64,000 nt of DNA, taken from positions 5,854,763-5,918,762 of the forward strand of contig NW_020312859.1 of NCBI RefSeq assembly GCF_003265705.1. Reading direction: 5' to 3'. This document shows, in pieces, positions 42,490 to 53,560 of the stretch (positions are counted from its first letter, which is position 1; the number at the start of each line of letters is the position of its first letter). The position numbers and the translations under genes are program-made. Source of the stretch: Callorhinus ursinus. Taxonomy: Eukaryota; Chordata; Mammalia; Carnivora; Otariidae. The notes under the pieces are model-generated. The model was given only the letters and a program-made list of their open reading frames with translations. It had not been told where the DNA came from and did no database searches.

Positions 42490-43244
42490 TCTGCTTCTCC
42501 CACGCTGCAATCCCTTCACTCCCAGGGAAGCTCTAATTGCCTCTCTCCAGCCCAGATCTCTCCTCATTCATCCAGATCCAAAGCTCTCCACCCGATGCCA
42601 CAGCCCCAAAGCTGACTCCTCCATTTGTCCTGCCCCAACACCCCAAATAGGTTCACTTTCTAGGCTCCTGATTTCTAATATCCTCTCCGCCTTGGCTGTG
42701 AATCCAGCAGTTCCCACAGAAGCCACGGGGTCCTTTTTTCTCTGCTCACCCACCCACTGGCCCTGCAGAAAGATCCCCCTAATGTGACTTCTGCCTTGCT
42801 TCTCCACTCCACCCCGCCTACCCATTTCTGCCTTGTCTACCCCCATCTTCTCCCACCATGGATTCCTGTCTTGGGCTGTTCTCTCCTCCCAACTCCCATC
42901 CTCCACACCTTGGCTCACTGTTCTTTCTGCATGGAGAAGCTTGTCCCTGTTCTCAAACTGTGACCTCTCCTTTCAGTTATGGACTTATATACACAGCTAA
43001 CTTCTTTACATTTCCACTGGGATGTCAACCTGAACATGTCAGAACCTGAGTTCTTAACCTTTCTCTCTCCCACCTGCCCACAGTGGCCCCCCCCACCTCT
43101 CCCCCAATCATCTTCTTTCTTGAGTATTCCCATGTCAGGACATGGCCACTCCACCCACCAGTGGCTGAAGCCAGAGACTTGGGGGTCACAATTGACATTT
43201 CTCTTCCCCTCACCTGCCACATCCAATCAATAAGTCCTGTTAAT
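42490..43244 (+). repeat. L2-type LINE, long fragment
   Basis: The right part ('ccactgggatgtcaacctga', 'acttgggggtcacaattgac', 'gccacatccaatcaataagt') clearly follows the ancient LINE. The left part is pyrimidine-rich and less certain. Overlapping frames on both strands are by-products. Confidence 0.55.
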
Positions 43245-43880
43245 TTTGTAGAGCTTTATTGAAGTATAATTGACATACAATAAACTGAATGTATTTAAAG
43301 TGTACAATTTGAAAAGTTTTCACATATTTGTACACGTGGAAACCATCACCACATTCGAGACCATGAACATACCCATCACTCTCAAAAGTTTTCTCATGCT
43401 CCTTTGAAGTACTCCCTCCTCTCCCTCCCTGTCTCTCTCCTCCCATCCCCAGTCAACCATGATCTGCTTTCTGTCACTATAGACTAGTTTGCTTTTCCTA
43501 GAATTTTATATAGACCCACCTGGGTTGTTGTGTGTATCGCTAGTTCATTCCTTCTTATTTTTGAATAGTATTCTGTTGTATAAATATGTTACAACCGGTT
43601 TATCCATTCACCTGTTGATGGACATTTGGATTATTTCCAGTTTTTGGCTATTACAACTAATGCCGCCATGCACATTCCTGTACAAGTGTTTGCACGGGCA
43701 TATGCTTTCATTTCTTCTGGGTAAATACGTAGGAGTGAAATGTCTGGATTGCTTATTGGTATAGGTTTAACTTTTTAAGAAAACTGCTGAAATTTGTCCA
43801 AAATGGTAGTATCATCTTACAGTCTTACCAGCATTGTTTTGAGAGTTCACTGTCACCTTGGTAATCCGTTATTCATTCAA
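43245..43880 (-). mobile_element. Old L1 3' end, antisense
   Basis: 'gctttattgaagtataattg', 'ctgctttctgtcactataga', 'ttgatggacatttggattat' and 'ggtttaactttttaagaaaa' follow an antisense L1M from the 3' end into ORF2. Confidence 0.85.
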
Positions 43881-43984
43881 CAGCCGGGAGGAATTTTTAT
43901 CAGGTCATTGTCATGCTCAACATCCTTCGATAGCTTCCCACTGTTCTTAAATAAAATGAATGGATGGAAACAACCCAAGTGTCT

Positions 43985-44490
43985 ACTATAAAACCTATAT
44001 GCAAATGCTCATAGCAGCACTATTCATAATAGCCAAAACATAGGAACAACCCAAATGTCCATTGACTGATGAGTAGACAAACAAAATGTGCTATATCCAC
44101 AGAATGGAATATTATTCAGCCACAAAAAAGGATGAAGTACTGAGTCATGCTACAACATGGGAAGACCTTGAAAACATGATACTAATTGAAAGAAGCCAGA
44201 CACAACAGACCACACATTCTTATGACTCCATTTATATGAAATGTCTGGAAGGGACAAATCCACAGAGACAGAAAATAGATCAGTGGTTTCCAGGGGCTGG
44301 GGAAAGGGGGGAATGGGAAGGGACTGCTAATATGTCTGAGGTTTCTTTTTGGGGTGATGAAATGTTCTGGAATTAGAGCGTAGTAGTGGTTGCACAACCC
44401 TGAATTTACTAAAAACCACTACATTGTTAAGCAATTAAAATGGGTAAATTGTATTGTGCGTGAATTTTATTTCTGTAAAAATCCTAGAAC
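43985..44490 (+). mobile_element. Old L1 3' end, sense
   Basis: 'cactattcataatagccaaa', 'ggaatattattcagccacaa', 'gtggtttccaggggctgggg' and 'gtgatgaaatgttctggaat' are L1M words. The visible frame of about 96 codons is the decayed end of ORF2. It faces the antisense copy at 43245-43880. Confidence 0.85.
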
Positions 44491-44524
44491 TAAATGTGAA
44501 ATCTAAAACTATAAAACTTTTTTT

Positions 44525-45465
44525 TTTTTTTTTACCATGGCCCACAGGCCTGCATGCTCTTTTTCTATTCTTTTTCTCAACTTCCTCTTTGATTTTTTCT
44601 TCTGCCATCAACTTTCCCCTTGCTTCCTGGCCTTTTTTGACTTCTCGGGAATGTGGTCTGCCCCTTTTTACCACAGGACCTTTGTATATGTTACTCCCTC
44701 TGGTTTTAAAGCTCCCTCCCTACTTTTGCACTCTTATGTGTCTAGGACTTACTAATTTTTCTGTTTAATGTTTCTTTTTCAGAGAGTTTGATGCTCTTAC
44801 CCTCTCTTATCTACATTGTCTTTTTTTAATAGCCTATCTTCCTGTCTCATTATCTATCATCACATTCTATATTGGTCAGCTATTGCTGTGTAACAAAAAA
44901 AAAAAAAAAAGAAAAAAGTGGGGGCACCGCATCTCATCTCAGTGGTATTCAATAGTAAACATTTATCTCATTCATGAGATGGTGGCTCTGCTTTCATCCA
45001 TCTCCTGGGACCAGCAGGCTAGCTAGGGTATGTTCTCATGGCTCTGGCTGAGTGTAAGAGGACAAACCTCATTGTGTAAGTACATTCCAAATTCCTGCTT
45101 ATGTCATGGCTACTCACATTCCACTGGCCAAAATTTTGCCCCAAATCCATGGACAGGAGGACCGTTGTATGGTCAAATCTTGACATAAAGAAGGGTGGGG
45201 ACTTGGAGCCAATCTTTCAACCTACCCCATACCCTTCACTTGATCACACTGAATAATTGATTATTTCTTTCTCTTTATTTGATGATTTATTTCTTTATTT
45301 GATTATCTGTTATTTGTTTGTCTCCCCCTGGCCTGCATTCTTCATGTGGGCATGGTATGCCTGGCCCATTTACAATTGTATTCCTCAGTGCTTAGCTCTG
45401 TACCTGGCACATATTAGACAATCAATATTTAAGTAATTGTTTGAATGAATGAATGAATGAATGAA
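44525..45465 (+). repeat. L2-type LINE, split by an LTR
   Basis: 'ccacaggcctgcatgctctt' and 'ccacaggacctttgtatatg' on the left, and 'ttatttgtttgtctccccct' and 'gtacctggcacatattagac' on the right, are one L2. The LTR at 44866-45235 lies inside. It ends in a GAAT run (45444-45463). Confidence 0.65.
44866..45235 (-). mobile_element. MLT1-like LTR, antisense
   Basis: 'cagctattgctgtgtaacaa', 'ctggctgagtgtaagaggac' and 'cattccactggccaaaattt' match the LTR seen at 28744-29290. A poly-A run at 44896-44911 interrupts it. Confidence 0.6.
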
Positions 45466-45467
45466 GT

Positions 45468-45570
45468 AACTTTCTTTCTCTTAGCCTCTTTTCCTTGCCT
45501 GTAAAATGGGGATTATAATCTTTAGATCACTGAGCTGTTGGGAGGATTCCATTTAATTGAGGCTTTGTTA
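45468..45570 (+). repeat. MIR fragment
   Basis: 'cttgcctgtaaaatggggat' and 'gagctgttgggaggattcc' are MIR words. Confidence 0.7.
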
Positions 45571-47279
45571 TCTGGAAGGCCCTTAGGATTTGGTAGTTGA
45601 AGGTCCAGCTCAAACTTAAGGACCCATCCTGACCCAGGGAAGCCTACTGTTTAAGGGCCCAGCACATCCTCCATCCCCTTCACTAGGGAGCACACTTCAT
45701 GCTCCTTCTGTAGGCCAGTGAACTGCATCCAGGTTCCTGGAAGTCAGCATCCCCAGTCTGAGTGCTCCTAGGTCCCACTGCAGAATGGATGCCTCGACCC
45801 ACATAAGGAACATCCGTTCTTTCCCATGTAGACTCGCGTGTTTGGGGACTGGAACTCTCACCACACCAGGGGCTGGTTCCACCGCATCCTTGCTATTCTG
45901 GAGGGCTATCTGCAGGGCTTCGGGACAGCATGGTTTTCCAGAATCCCAGGGCTTCATTGGCTACAGGGAAAGAGGAAGCAACCCACCTCCAGGGACTAGG
46001 CAGTAAGCTTGAACTTACTTTATTCATATATCACAGAGGCCAAGACACGCCGAGCCTGGGCTCTGGATCTCTCAGAAACACTCAGCCACCTCTGTTGCTG
46101 CAAAACTCATGTTTTTAGAGGATTTTTGAAAAAAAATTCCTAATGTGAAAGAAAAAAGCTACGTGATAAAAAAAACCATCTGAGAGGCAGCCGCTACCAT
46201 CTGCTGTGCATGCAGCTGTTTCTCGATAGCAGACCCCCCCCCCCACTTCCCCTGATTAGCTTGGGGAAGGCTCCAGGCCCAAGGCTGGTGTGTTGGACTG
46301 GACCCAACATTTCTGAGCAGGAAGCCTGAGGCACCCATGCAAAATGCTTTGAGAACCCCCATCCTGAGCCTAGCTCACCTCTCAGCTCCATAACTGCATG
46401 CTCTTGACTTAACATAGTCAAGCCATAATTCTTCCATCTGTAAAATGGCATAATATTTGTATGTGCCATTGGCACAGAGAACTCATGCACAAGGACCAGG
46501 TCTTGCTTTTGAGTATAAAGCAAAACCTCCATCTGCCTTCAGGTCTCTGAACCACATGGGTCCATCATTCATTCCCCTAATGTAAGTGACAGAGAGAGGA
46601 GATCTATTTTCATCACTACCATTTGGGCAGATTCCTGCTGAAGGAAGAGGAGGCCACAGACAGTGAAAATGGTGATCACTTTTCTTGGCTGGATCTCCTC
46701 TGTCTGGAGGGGGGTCTTGATGGAAGGCTCAGTTGCAGATGTGCACCCAGTGGGTGAGCTCAAGGAGGCTAAAGAGTACTCTTTTTGAATTGGGGAGCTT
46801 TCAGAAATCCAGAATCCAGGCTCAGCATGTCAGCATGTTGGGGTCTTAGGTTCTGGGACATATGGTTACAGAGAGCTCAAGCCCCCTTTAGCCGGCCTCT
46901 GTGTTCCTTTCCCAAGCTGTCAGTGACAGGTACCATGGCAGCTTGTGCCTCATAGATGGAAGAGTTGATCATGGCAGAGAGGATGTCTACAGAGCACAGG
47001 AGTGGAATGGGATCTGACCAGAGTAGGAGTCTCCTAACCTCATAGGGAGAAGGAGGACTGAGCAAATAGAATGACGCTTGGGGAAGTTCTCGGCACAATG
47101 ACTGGGTCAGAGGAGTTGCTTGATGAATGCTAGCTATTTTTATTATTATTATTATCATTATTATTATTATTATTATTATCCTTAGCATTGGTTAGTATTC
47201 TTGTTGTTACTGTCTTCATTGTTATTAGGAGTGGCAAGATGAGGTAGAGATGGCTAGCTGGCCACCAAAAATTTTTGCT
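45571..47279. other. Mostly unassigned DNA
   Basis: Unique-looking sequence. A probable MIR piece lies near 46395-46480 ('ccatctgtaaaatggcataa'), and an ATT microsatellite at 47138-47180 is annotated separately. No gene is supported. Confidence 0.4.
47138..47180 (+). repeat. (ATT)n microsatellite
   Basis: About 13 ATT units with one interruption (ATC). Confidence 0.9.
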
Positions 47280-47682
47280 TCTTCTGTCACTGAATAGAGT
47301 TGGTGCTTGGAGCATCTGTCCAGAGAAGGACTACATTTCCCAGACTCCCTTGCATCTAGGTATGCCTTTATGACTAGTTCTCATCAGTGGGCTGGCTACC
47401 AGCAGAAATACTTCGTGTCAGTTTTAGGCCCCCTGGAGTTAAGAAGTGGCTCTGCCTTCTCCAACCTCTTCCTCCACCTCCTGGCTAGAAGCTGAGGACT
47501 TTTCTGTGTGCCATGGATCATTTGGTAGACTAGTGATGCTTATGGACCCCTACTCAGCATAATGATTTTCGTTGCATGAAGTAAAATCCATAGGATTATA
47601 AAGGAAACCAATTATATTGAAATAGAATTCTCTCCAAAGACTCCTTGGGGTTTGTGGACCCAGGTTAAATCTGCTAGAACAG
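47280..47682. repeat. Ancient interspersed repeats of uncertain class
   Basis: 'aggactacatttcccagact' (47326) is a common word of an old LTR-like repeat. From about 47505, 'catggatcatttggtagact', 'ataggattataaaggaaacc' and 'ggggtttgtggacccaggtt' resemble a hAT transposon with its middle deleted. Family names are not assigned. Confidence 0.45.
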
Positions 47683-47912
47683 GGTTTCTCTGTGGCATCA
47701 ATACTTACATTTTGGGCTGGATAGGTTTTTGCTGTGGGGCAGTCCTGTGCATGGTAAGATGTTTAGCAGCAACTCTGGCCTCTATCTACTAGATGCCAGT
47801 AGCACTCTCTTCCCCAGTCAGGACAATCGAATGTCTTTCCAGGCCTTGAAAATGTCCTTGGAAGTGGAGGTAGGGGGACACAATCACTTCACATTGAGAA
47901 CCGCTGTGCTAG
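47683..47912 (-). mobile_element. MER20-like hAT transposon, antisense
   Basis: 'aacagggtttctctgtggca', 'gcagtcctgtgcatggtaag', 'ctactagatgccagtagcac' and 'acattgagaaccgctgtgct' are antisense MER20. An open frame of 124 codons starting at 47729 is formed by this repeat. Confidence 0.82.
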
Positions 47913-48107
47913 AGGATGATGGGACCACAAAGAGGAAGGAACTTGGGTCTGAGGCTTACCATAAGGAGGAAAGCTGCCCACTGACCAGTGATACCTGCAC
48001 TGGACTATTGCATGGGTGGGATTATTATGTTGAACCACTAAAACGTGAAAGGAAGAAGTGTACAGTGGACATCATATACCCATCATGTAGACTCTACAAT
48101 TAACTTT

Positions 48108-48718
48108 TTGTCGATTTGCTTTATAATATATTTGTCCAGATTGATGGAGTTTTTACATATGTGTATCTCTGGTCAACATACAGAATACTTCCATCACCTC
48201 AGGAAGTTCCCTTAAGTCCTTTTCTAGACAATACGCACACTCCCACCATCCACTCAGACTTTGATCACCACACATTAGTTTTGCCTGTTTCTGAATTGCA
48301 TGGGATTCAGTCATATGATATGTACTATCCTATGTCTGACTTCTTTCCCTTAGTGTAATAGTCTTAAGATCCACCTGTGTTGCTGTGTGTATTGATAGTT
48401 TTTTCTTTCTTTTATTGCTGTGTAGTGTTTCTTTGTATGGATATACCACAATTTGTTCTTCCATTCTCTTAATGATGAGTGTTTGGATTGTCGCCAGTGT
48501 TTGGCTATTATGAATGAAGTCATTATGAATATCTTTATGGATATATGTGCTAATTTCTCAGGGATAAATACCTAGAAGTATATTTGCTAGACTCTATGGT
48601 TCACTTGACACCCAGCCATGTGTGTGTTCCAATTGTTCTCATCCTCGCCAACACTTAGTGTTGTTAATTCTTAAAGTTTTAGTATAATTACGTGTTGAAT
48701 TGAAATTGTGGTGTGTGC
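48108..48718 (-). mobile_element. Old L1 3' end, antisense
   Basis: 'tctggtcaacatacagaata', 'gcctgtttctgaattgcatg', 'atatgatatgtactatccta' and 'tggatataccacaatttgtt' follow an antisense L1M. Confidence 0.8.
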
Positions 48719-48719
48719 T

Positions 48720-49860
48720 ACATAGGAGAAGCTTTGGGGAGTCAGGGGCTATGCTGGTAAAGCGATTGGAGAGGGAACAGCTTTAGTAGAGGCTTGGAGG
48801 GTGGAGGGAACATGAGATGTTGGAAGCAAGAGGCCAGTGTAGCTAGAGAATGAAGCACAAGGAGCAGAGTGAGGGGAGGTGAGATTGCTGGGGTTATAGG
48901 AGCCCGACTAGGGAGGGCCTTGAAGGGTAAGGCAAGGAGGTTTGTTTGTCTTTCTCATTGAGTAAAGGTGGGAATGTAAAATGGTAACCCACTTGGGAAA
49001 ACAGTTGGCAGTCCCTCAAGTGGTGAAACACAGAGTTTCTGTATAATCCAGCAATTCTATTCCTAGGTAGATATCCAAGAGAAATGAAAATGTATCATCA
49101 CATAAACTTGTATACATATATTTGCATCAGCAGTATTCAGAATAGCCCAAAATGGAAATTACCCCAAAGTCCATCAGCTGATGAACAAATTGGCATATCC
49201 TTACAGTGGAATATTATTTAGCCATAAAAAGAGTGATGTACTGACACATGCTACAACACAGAGGGACCTTGAAAACATTACGGTAACTGAAAGAACCAGT
49301 CACAGAAAGACTACTTACTGTATGATTCCATTTATATGAAATGTCCATGATGGGCAAATCCATAGAGATGGAAAGTAGATCAATGGTTTTCAGGCTGTGT
49401 GTGAGGTGGCTGGGGAGTGACAGCTAAGGGGCAAGGGGATTCTTTTGGGCGTGATTAAAATGTTCTAACATTGATTGTGGTCATGGCTGCACAAGTCTGT
49501 GAACATTCTAAAAACCATTCAATGGTTGAATAGTATGCTGTATATGAATTATATCTCTATAAAGCTGTTAAAGACTAAGCAAACTAAAACAGTAAAGGGA
49601 AACCCCATCTAATGGCTTTAAATAGAAGAATGACATGATCTTATTATGTTTTTAAAGCACTCCGACAGCTGTGTGAACTAGGGACAGGGATGGAATCAGG
49701 AAGCAAGTTAGGAGAATGTTGTGAGTGCAGTACAAGGTCTTGGACTAGGCTGTGGCAGTGAAGAAGGGGAGACGATTTTGATACCCCATGGGTCTGAGTC
49801 CTGCTTGCAGGGCTGGAATGAATGGTCTGGGGAGTCTGCCCTGAGGGGTAGGGCCAGGTG
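48720..49860 (-). repeat. L2-type LINE, split by an old L1
   Basis: 'tcccgactagggagggcctt'-like words on the left and 'aatagaagaatgacatgatc' with 'gcactccgacagctgtgtga' on the right are adjacent parts of one antisense ancient LINE. The L1 at 48960-49578 lies between them. Confidence 0.6.
48960..49578 (+). mobile_element. Old L1 3' end, sense
   Basis: 'cagcaattctattcctaggt', 'cagcagtattcagaatagcc', 'gtggaatattatttagccat' and 'gattccatttatatgaaatg' are L1M ORF2 end and 3' UTR. Confidence 0.85.
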
Positions 49861-49877
49861 GGGCATTCCCCAGAGAT

Positions 49878-50216
49878 TAAAAAAATTGTTATTATTATGT
49901 TATGTTAATCACCATACATCACATCATTAGTTCTTGATGTAGTGTTCCATGATTCATTGTTTGTGCATAACACCCAGTGCTCCACGCAGAACGTGCCCTC
50001 CTTAATACCCATCACCAGGCTAACCCATCCCCCCACCCCCCTCCCCTCTAGAACCCTCAGTTTGTTTTTCAGAGTCCATCATCTCTCATGGTTCGTCTCC
50101 CCCTCTGACATACTCCCCTTTTCTTCCTCTCCTGTTATCTTCTTCTTTTTCTTTTTTCTTAAAATATGTTGCGTTATTTGTTTCAGAAGTACAGATCTGT
50201 GATTCAACAGTCTTGC
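49878..50216 (-). mobile_element. 5'-truncated young L1 (3' UTR only)
   Basis: Nearly the same sequence as 3473-3740 (for example 'ccatgattcattgtttgtgc') but 5'-truncated in the 3' UTR. TCCCCAGAGAT at 49867-49877 and 50217-50227 is an 11-base perfect target-site duplication. Confidence 0.92.
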
Positions 50217-50227
50217 TCCCCAGAGAT

Positions 50228-51184
50228 ATTAAAAAGAGACCATGACCAGGACAAGGTGACCAGGATGTCACCAGCTCTTGTCTGCTGTCTATCATGAGTG
50301 CCATGATGGGGTCTTGTGTTCCTTGGTGGGTGTCCCAGCCCACCTGTTGCATGGAACTGTCTCTATGTTATATGGGGGATTTTAACTCCAAATGCAGAAA
50401 ATTCTCAGACTCAGATGCAATTGCTCCTTATTCCCACTCTTAGCAGAATCTCCACCACTATCTCTGTGGCTCTGTTTATTTCGAATCTCAATGGTAGAAG
50501 AATCAATAGGAAACTTTTCTTCCATCAGATGGTGAACAGGACCTGCCTCTAGTTACTTCCACACAAGAATGAGGGCTCTCTCCCTCCTTTCCTCTGATCT
50601 GTCTCTTGTGTCTTCCTGCCGAGCTGTCACCAAGGGAAAGGGCTTGGTGCCCCAATCTTTTGGTGGGAAGATGAACCTCCAAACTGGATTCAACTTGAAA
50701 AAGTTTCCCCACTGTGCAGAGGGCATGGACGTCTGGTGCTTTGTGGGTATCACTCACTATGTCTGCATGTCTGACTCAGCCTCTGTCATGACCACTCACC
50801 CTAACCACACACAATCTACTTCCACTGCCACCGCATCTCTCTAGGTGTTTAAGGGAGGCAAATTCTAGGGTTAAAAAGTGAGGGACACACTGGCTAAATA
50901 GACTTCACCTGTTTTTTCTTTGCAGGACTCCTCAGAACTTTTAATGTGTTAATGTGCATGGAGATCTCCAATTCTGGGTCCATGGGATCTTTCTTCCTGG
51001 GCCATGCTGTGCAACTCTGTTTTGTTGCTCACTCTGGGGAGGTGGACATTCATGTTGGGTGGACCCATGCTGGCAGATGCTGGTACCCAATAGGGACAGG
51101 CTAAATCAGCAGCTCTTTTTTGAAAATGGGCCAAAGGCAGGTCATTTTTGTCCAGGCACAATTTCAGTTATACCAGGTTGGAGG
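50228..51184. other. Unassigned DNA
   Basis: No repeat family is recognised. An open frame of 91 codons at 50569-50844 has no recognisable domain, signal or conserved motif and overlaps frames on the other strand. Confidence 0.35.
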
Positions 51185-51560
51185 TCTGTCTAGGGTGCCT
51201 TGAGAGGGGAGAGGAGGGGGATTACTTTTCTCTGGGGAGTTCAGGGAAGGCTGAACTCTGGGCGTTATGTTTGTTCTGGGTCTTGAATGATGCAAAAGGC
51301 TGTATAGGGCAAATTAAAGTGAGGGGGGCATTCCAGACACAGAAAACAGTAAGTGCAAAGGTCCTGAGGTATAAAAAAAGCATGGTGCATTTGGGAGAAG
51401 TGAAAAATTCAGTGTGCTTAGAGAGGAGTGTTCTAGGGGTGGTGTGCTAGGAGACCAGACCAAGGAGAATAGGCTCAAGTCAAATCCAAAAGGGCTCTGG
51501 GTATTAGGCCAAGAGATTTGATTCTTGGTCAAGAGGAAACAGCAGAGGCTACAAAAACTA
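51185..51560 (-). repeat. L2-type LINE fragment
   Basis: 'gggtcttgaatgatgcaaaa', 'gcattccagacacagaaaac', 'agtgcaaaggtcctgaggta' and 'gtattaggccaagagatttg' follow the antisense ancient LINE. Confidence 0.65.
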
Positions 51561-51589
51561 TTACTAATCCATTATAATGGGTTATACAG

Positions 51590-52380
51590 GCCTATGGTAA
51601 ACAGTGAACAATGAACCTCCCTCCCTCTTTGTTCCCAGCTCCCAGAACCTTTTCCCCCTCTACGGAACCAAACATTGCAAAGACTGTCATCCTTCCAGAA
51701 GGATGCTCTGCATATATAAGTGTAGATGTATATGTGTCTATATCCTTTAAAAACCCTCACAAAGAGCAGCATTCTAATCACACTGTTCAGCACTTTGCTT
51801 TTCTCACTTAACAATATATCTTAGAGATTGTTTCATATCCGTACATAAAGAGCTGCCTCATTCTTTTTTAACAGCCATAAAGATTTCCATTGTATGAATG
51901 TATGGCAATTTATTTAAGCAGTCCCCTGTTGATGGACATTCAGGCTGTCTCCAATCTTCTGTTATTATAAACCGTGCTGCAGTGAATAGCCTTGTACATC
52001 CAACTTTGCATACATATATGCAAGTATGGCTGTGGAATACATTCTAGAGCTGTAGAATTTATGGGTCAATGGGTATGGGCATCAAACATTTTGACAGAGG
52101 ATGCTGAATTGCCATTCATTGCTCTCCAAGGCTGGTGGCTTCTCTGCACTCTGGCCAGTTCAGTGTGTGATCAAACATTTTGATCTTTGTTAATTCAATA
52201 AATAAAAAAATCGTTTCTCATTGTGGTTTTCATTTGTATTTCCTTTTTAAAAGCCCAAGATTAAACCCTTTTTTGCATGTTTGGAGGTGATTTAAGCTTT
52301 CTAACCTGAGAACTGCTTGTTCACATCCTTTGCCCATTTTTTTTCGGATTGTTGGCCTCTTTTTCTTACTGGATTGTCAG
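51590..52380 (-). mobile_element. Old L1, antisense
   Basis: 'cacttaacaatatatcttag', 'ttgatggacattcaggctgt', 'gtggttttcatttgtatttc' and 'cacatcctttgcccattttt' follow an antisense L1M tail and ORF2 end. Confidence 0.75.
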
Positions 52381-53099
52381 CACACTGGTTAGAGTGGTGT
52401 AACTCCTGCATGTTGGTAAATTTCCTCCAGCCCACGACCCATCCCTGCAGTTATGCCTGTGCACACAAATATCCCTCCCCTGAGTGGAGGCGGCAGGGGC
52501 AGTGGCCAGGAATGGCGGAGACTGGGAGAGTGGGGATTCCGGTTAGTTCCTCCACAGAGATGTGACTAATGGCATGGAGCAACTGTACTCCTTGGCAGAG
52601 GAGCAGACCCTCCCAGAAGCCTGTGACTGGCGCAGAGCCCCCTCCCTCTGTTCCCCACCAGCTCTCTTCTTTTCTCCCTGGTCCAACCAATCCCATTCTC
52701 ACTCCCCACGCCCCAGGAGTCCTCTCTGCTCAGCTTCCCCTTTCCAAATATTAGCACAGGCACAGCCCTGCCCCCCTGTCACAGGCAGTGATTATATAGC
52801 AAATTAACCACAAGCTGTTCGGTCCTCGTCCGGTGGCAGTTGGGGAGATGCTACTCTGAGTAATGACTTGTGTAGTCGATGCTCTCATCTGTAATTTGCG
52901 TGTGCAATAAATGCAGAAATAAAAACCCAATCCATATGAAAAAGGGACCAAGTAAAAGGAGCGGGGGTGGGGGAAGAAATCATGAATTTTGTGGACTGCG
53001 TCTTACAGTCTGGCTTCAATTTCCTCTTGAGTAATGCAGTCATTGCCTACATTTGATTGATGGCTGTGTTTGCCTAAAGGATGGAGGCTGGCAGAAGGA
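52381..53099. other. Unique DNA with a candidate regulatory block
   Basis: No repeat is recognised. Frames on both strands near 52450-52810 overlap each other. The right half is annotated separately. Confidence 0.4.
52780..53065. promoter_or_regulatory. Candidate conserved non-coding element
   Basis: AGCAAATTAACCACAAGCTG (a RUNX-like AACCACA), GTAATGACTTGTG, GCAATAAATGC, CCATATGAAAAAGGG and CATTTGATTGATGGC lie in unique DNA without a long frame. Confidence 0.4.
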
Positions 53100-53245
53100 G
53101 AGTCAGAGAGTGGGGCTTGAATACTGACTTCTCAAAGTGTGTCTTTGAGTACAGGATGGTTATTCTCTGAGCCTCAGTTTCTTCATCTATAAAATGGGGA
53201 TAATAATAATATGTCTCTCCAACCAGATGTTAAAAAGCCTGGATT
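53100..53245 (+). repeat. MIR SINE
   Basis: 'gagcctcagtttcttcatct' and 'ataaaatggggataataata' are near-consensus MIR words. Confidence 0.85.
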
Positions 53246-53352
53246 CTGTGAGAAGGCAAATCCACAGCAAAATGTTACTTTTCTTCCCTGCCCCCCCCTT
53301 CTTCTTCCCTCCCTCTCTCCTTTCCGTCCACCATATCAGGTAGGGGGTTTTA

Positions 53353-53546
53353 TTTTTTATTTTTTTAATTTTTTTAAAAGATTTTTTTAAATTTATTCAT
53401 CAGAGACACAGAGAGAGAGAGAGGAAGAGGGAGAAGCAGGCTCCCAAGGAGCAGGGAGCCTGATGCGGGACCCGATCCCAGGACTCTGGGATCATGACCT
53501 GAGCCGAAGGCAGACCCTTAACCATCTGAGCCACCCAGGTGCCCTG
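53353..53546 (-). mobile_element. Caniform SINEC element
   Basis: A complete reverse element with a perfect 14-base target-site duplication, GGTAGGGGGTTTTA, at 53339-53352 and 53547-53560. It is inserted just at the left end of an antisense L1. Confidence 0.93.
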
Positions 53547-53560
53547 GGTAGGGGGTTTTA

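Noticed and set aside
47729..48103. 124-codon plus-strand frame
   Set aside because: Its first half is antisense MER20, so it is not an exon.
50569..50844. 91-codon frame in unassigned DNA
   Set aside because: Considered as a processed pseudogene, but no family is recognised, and frames of similar size run on the other strand.
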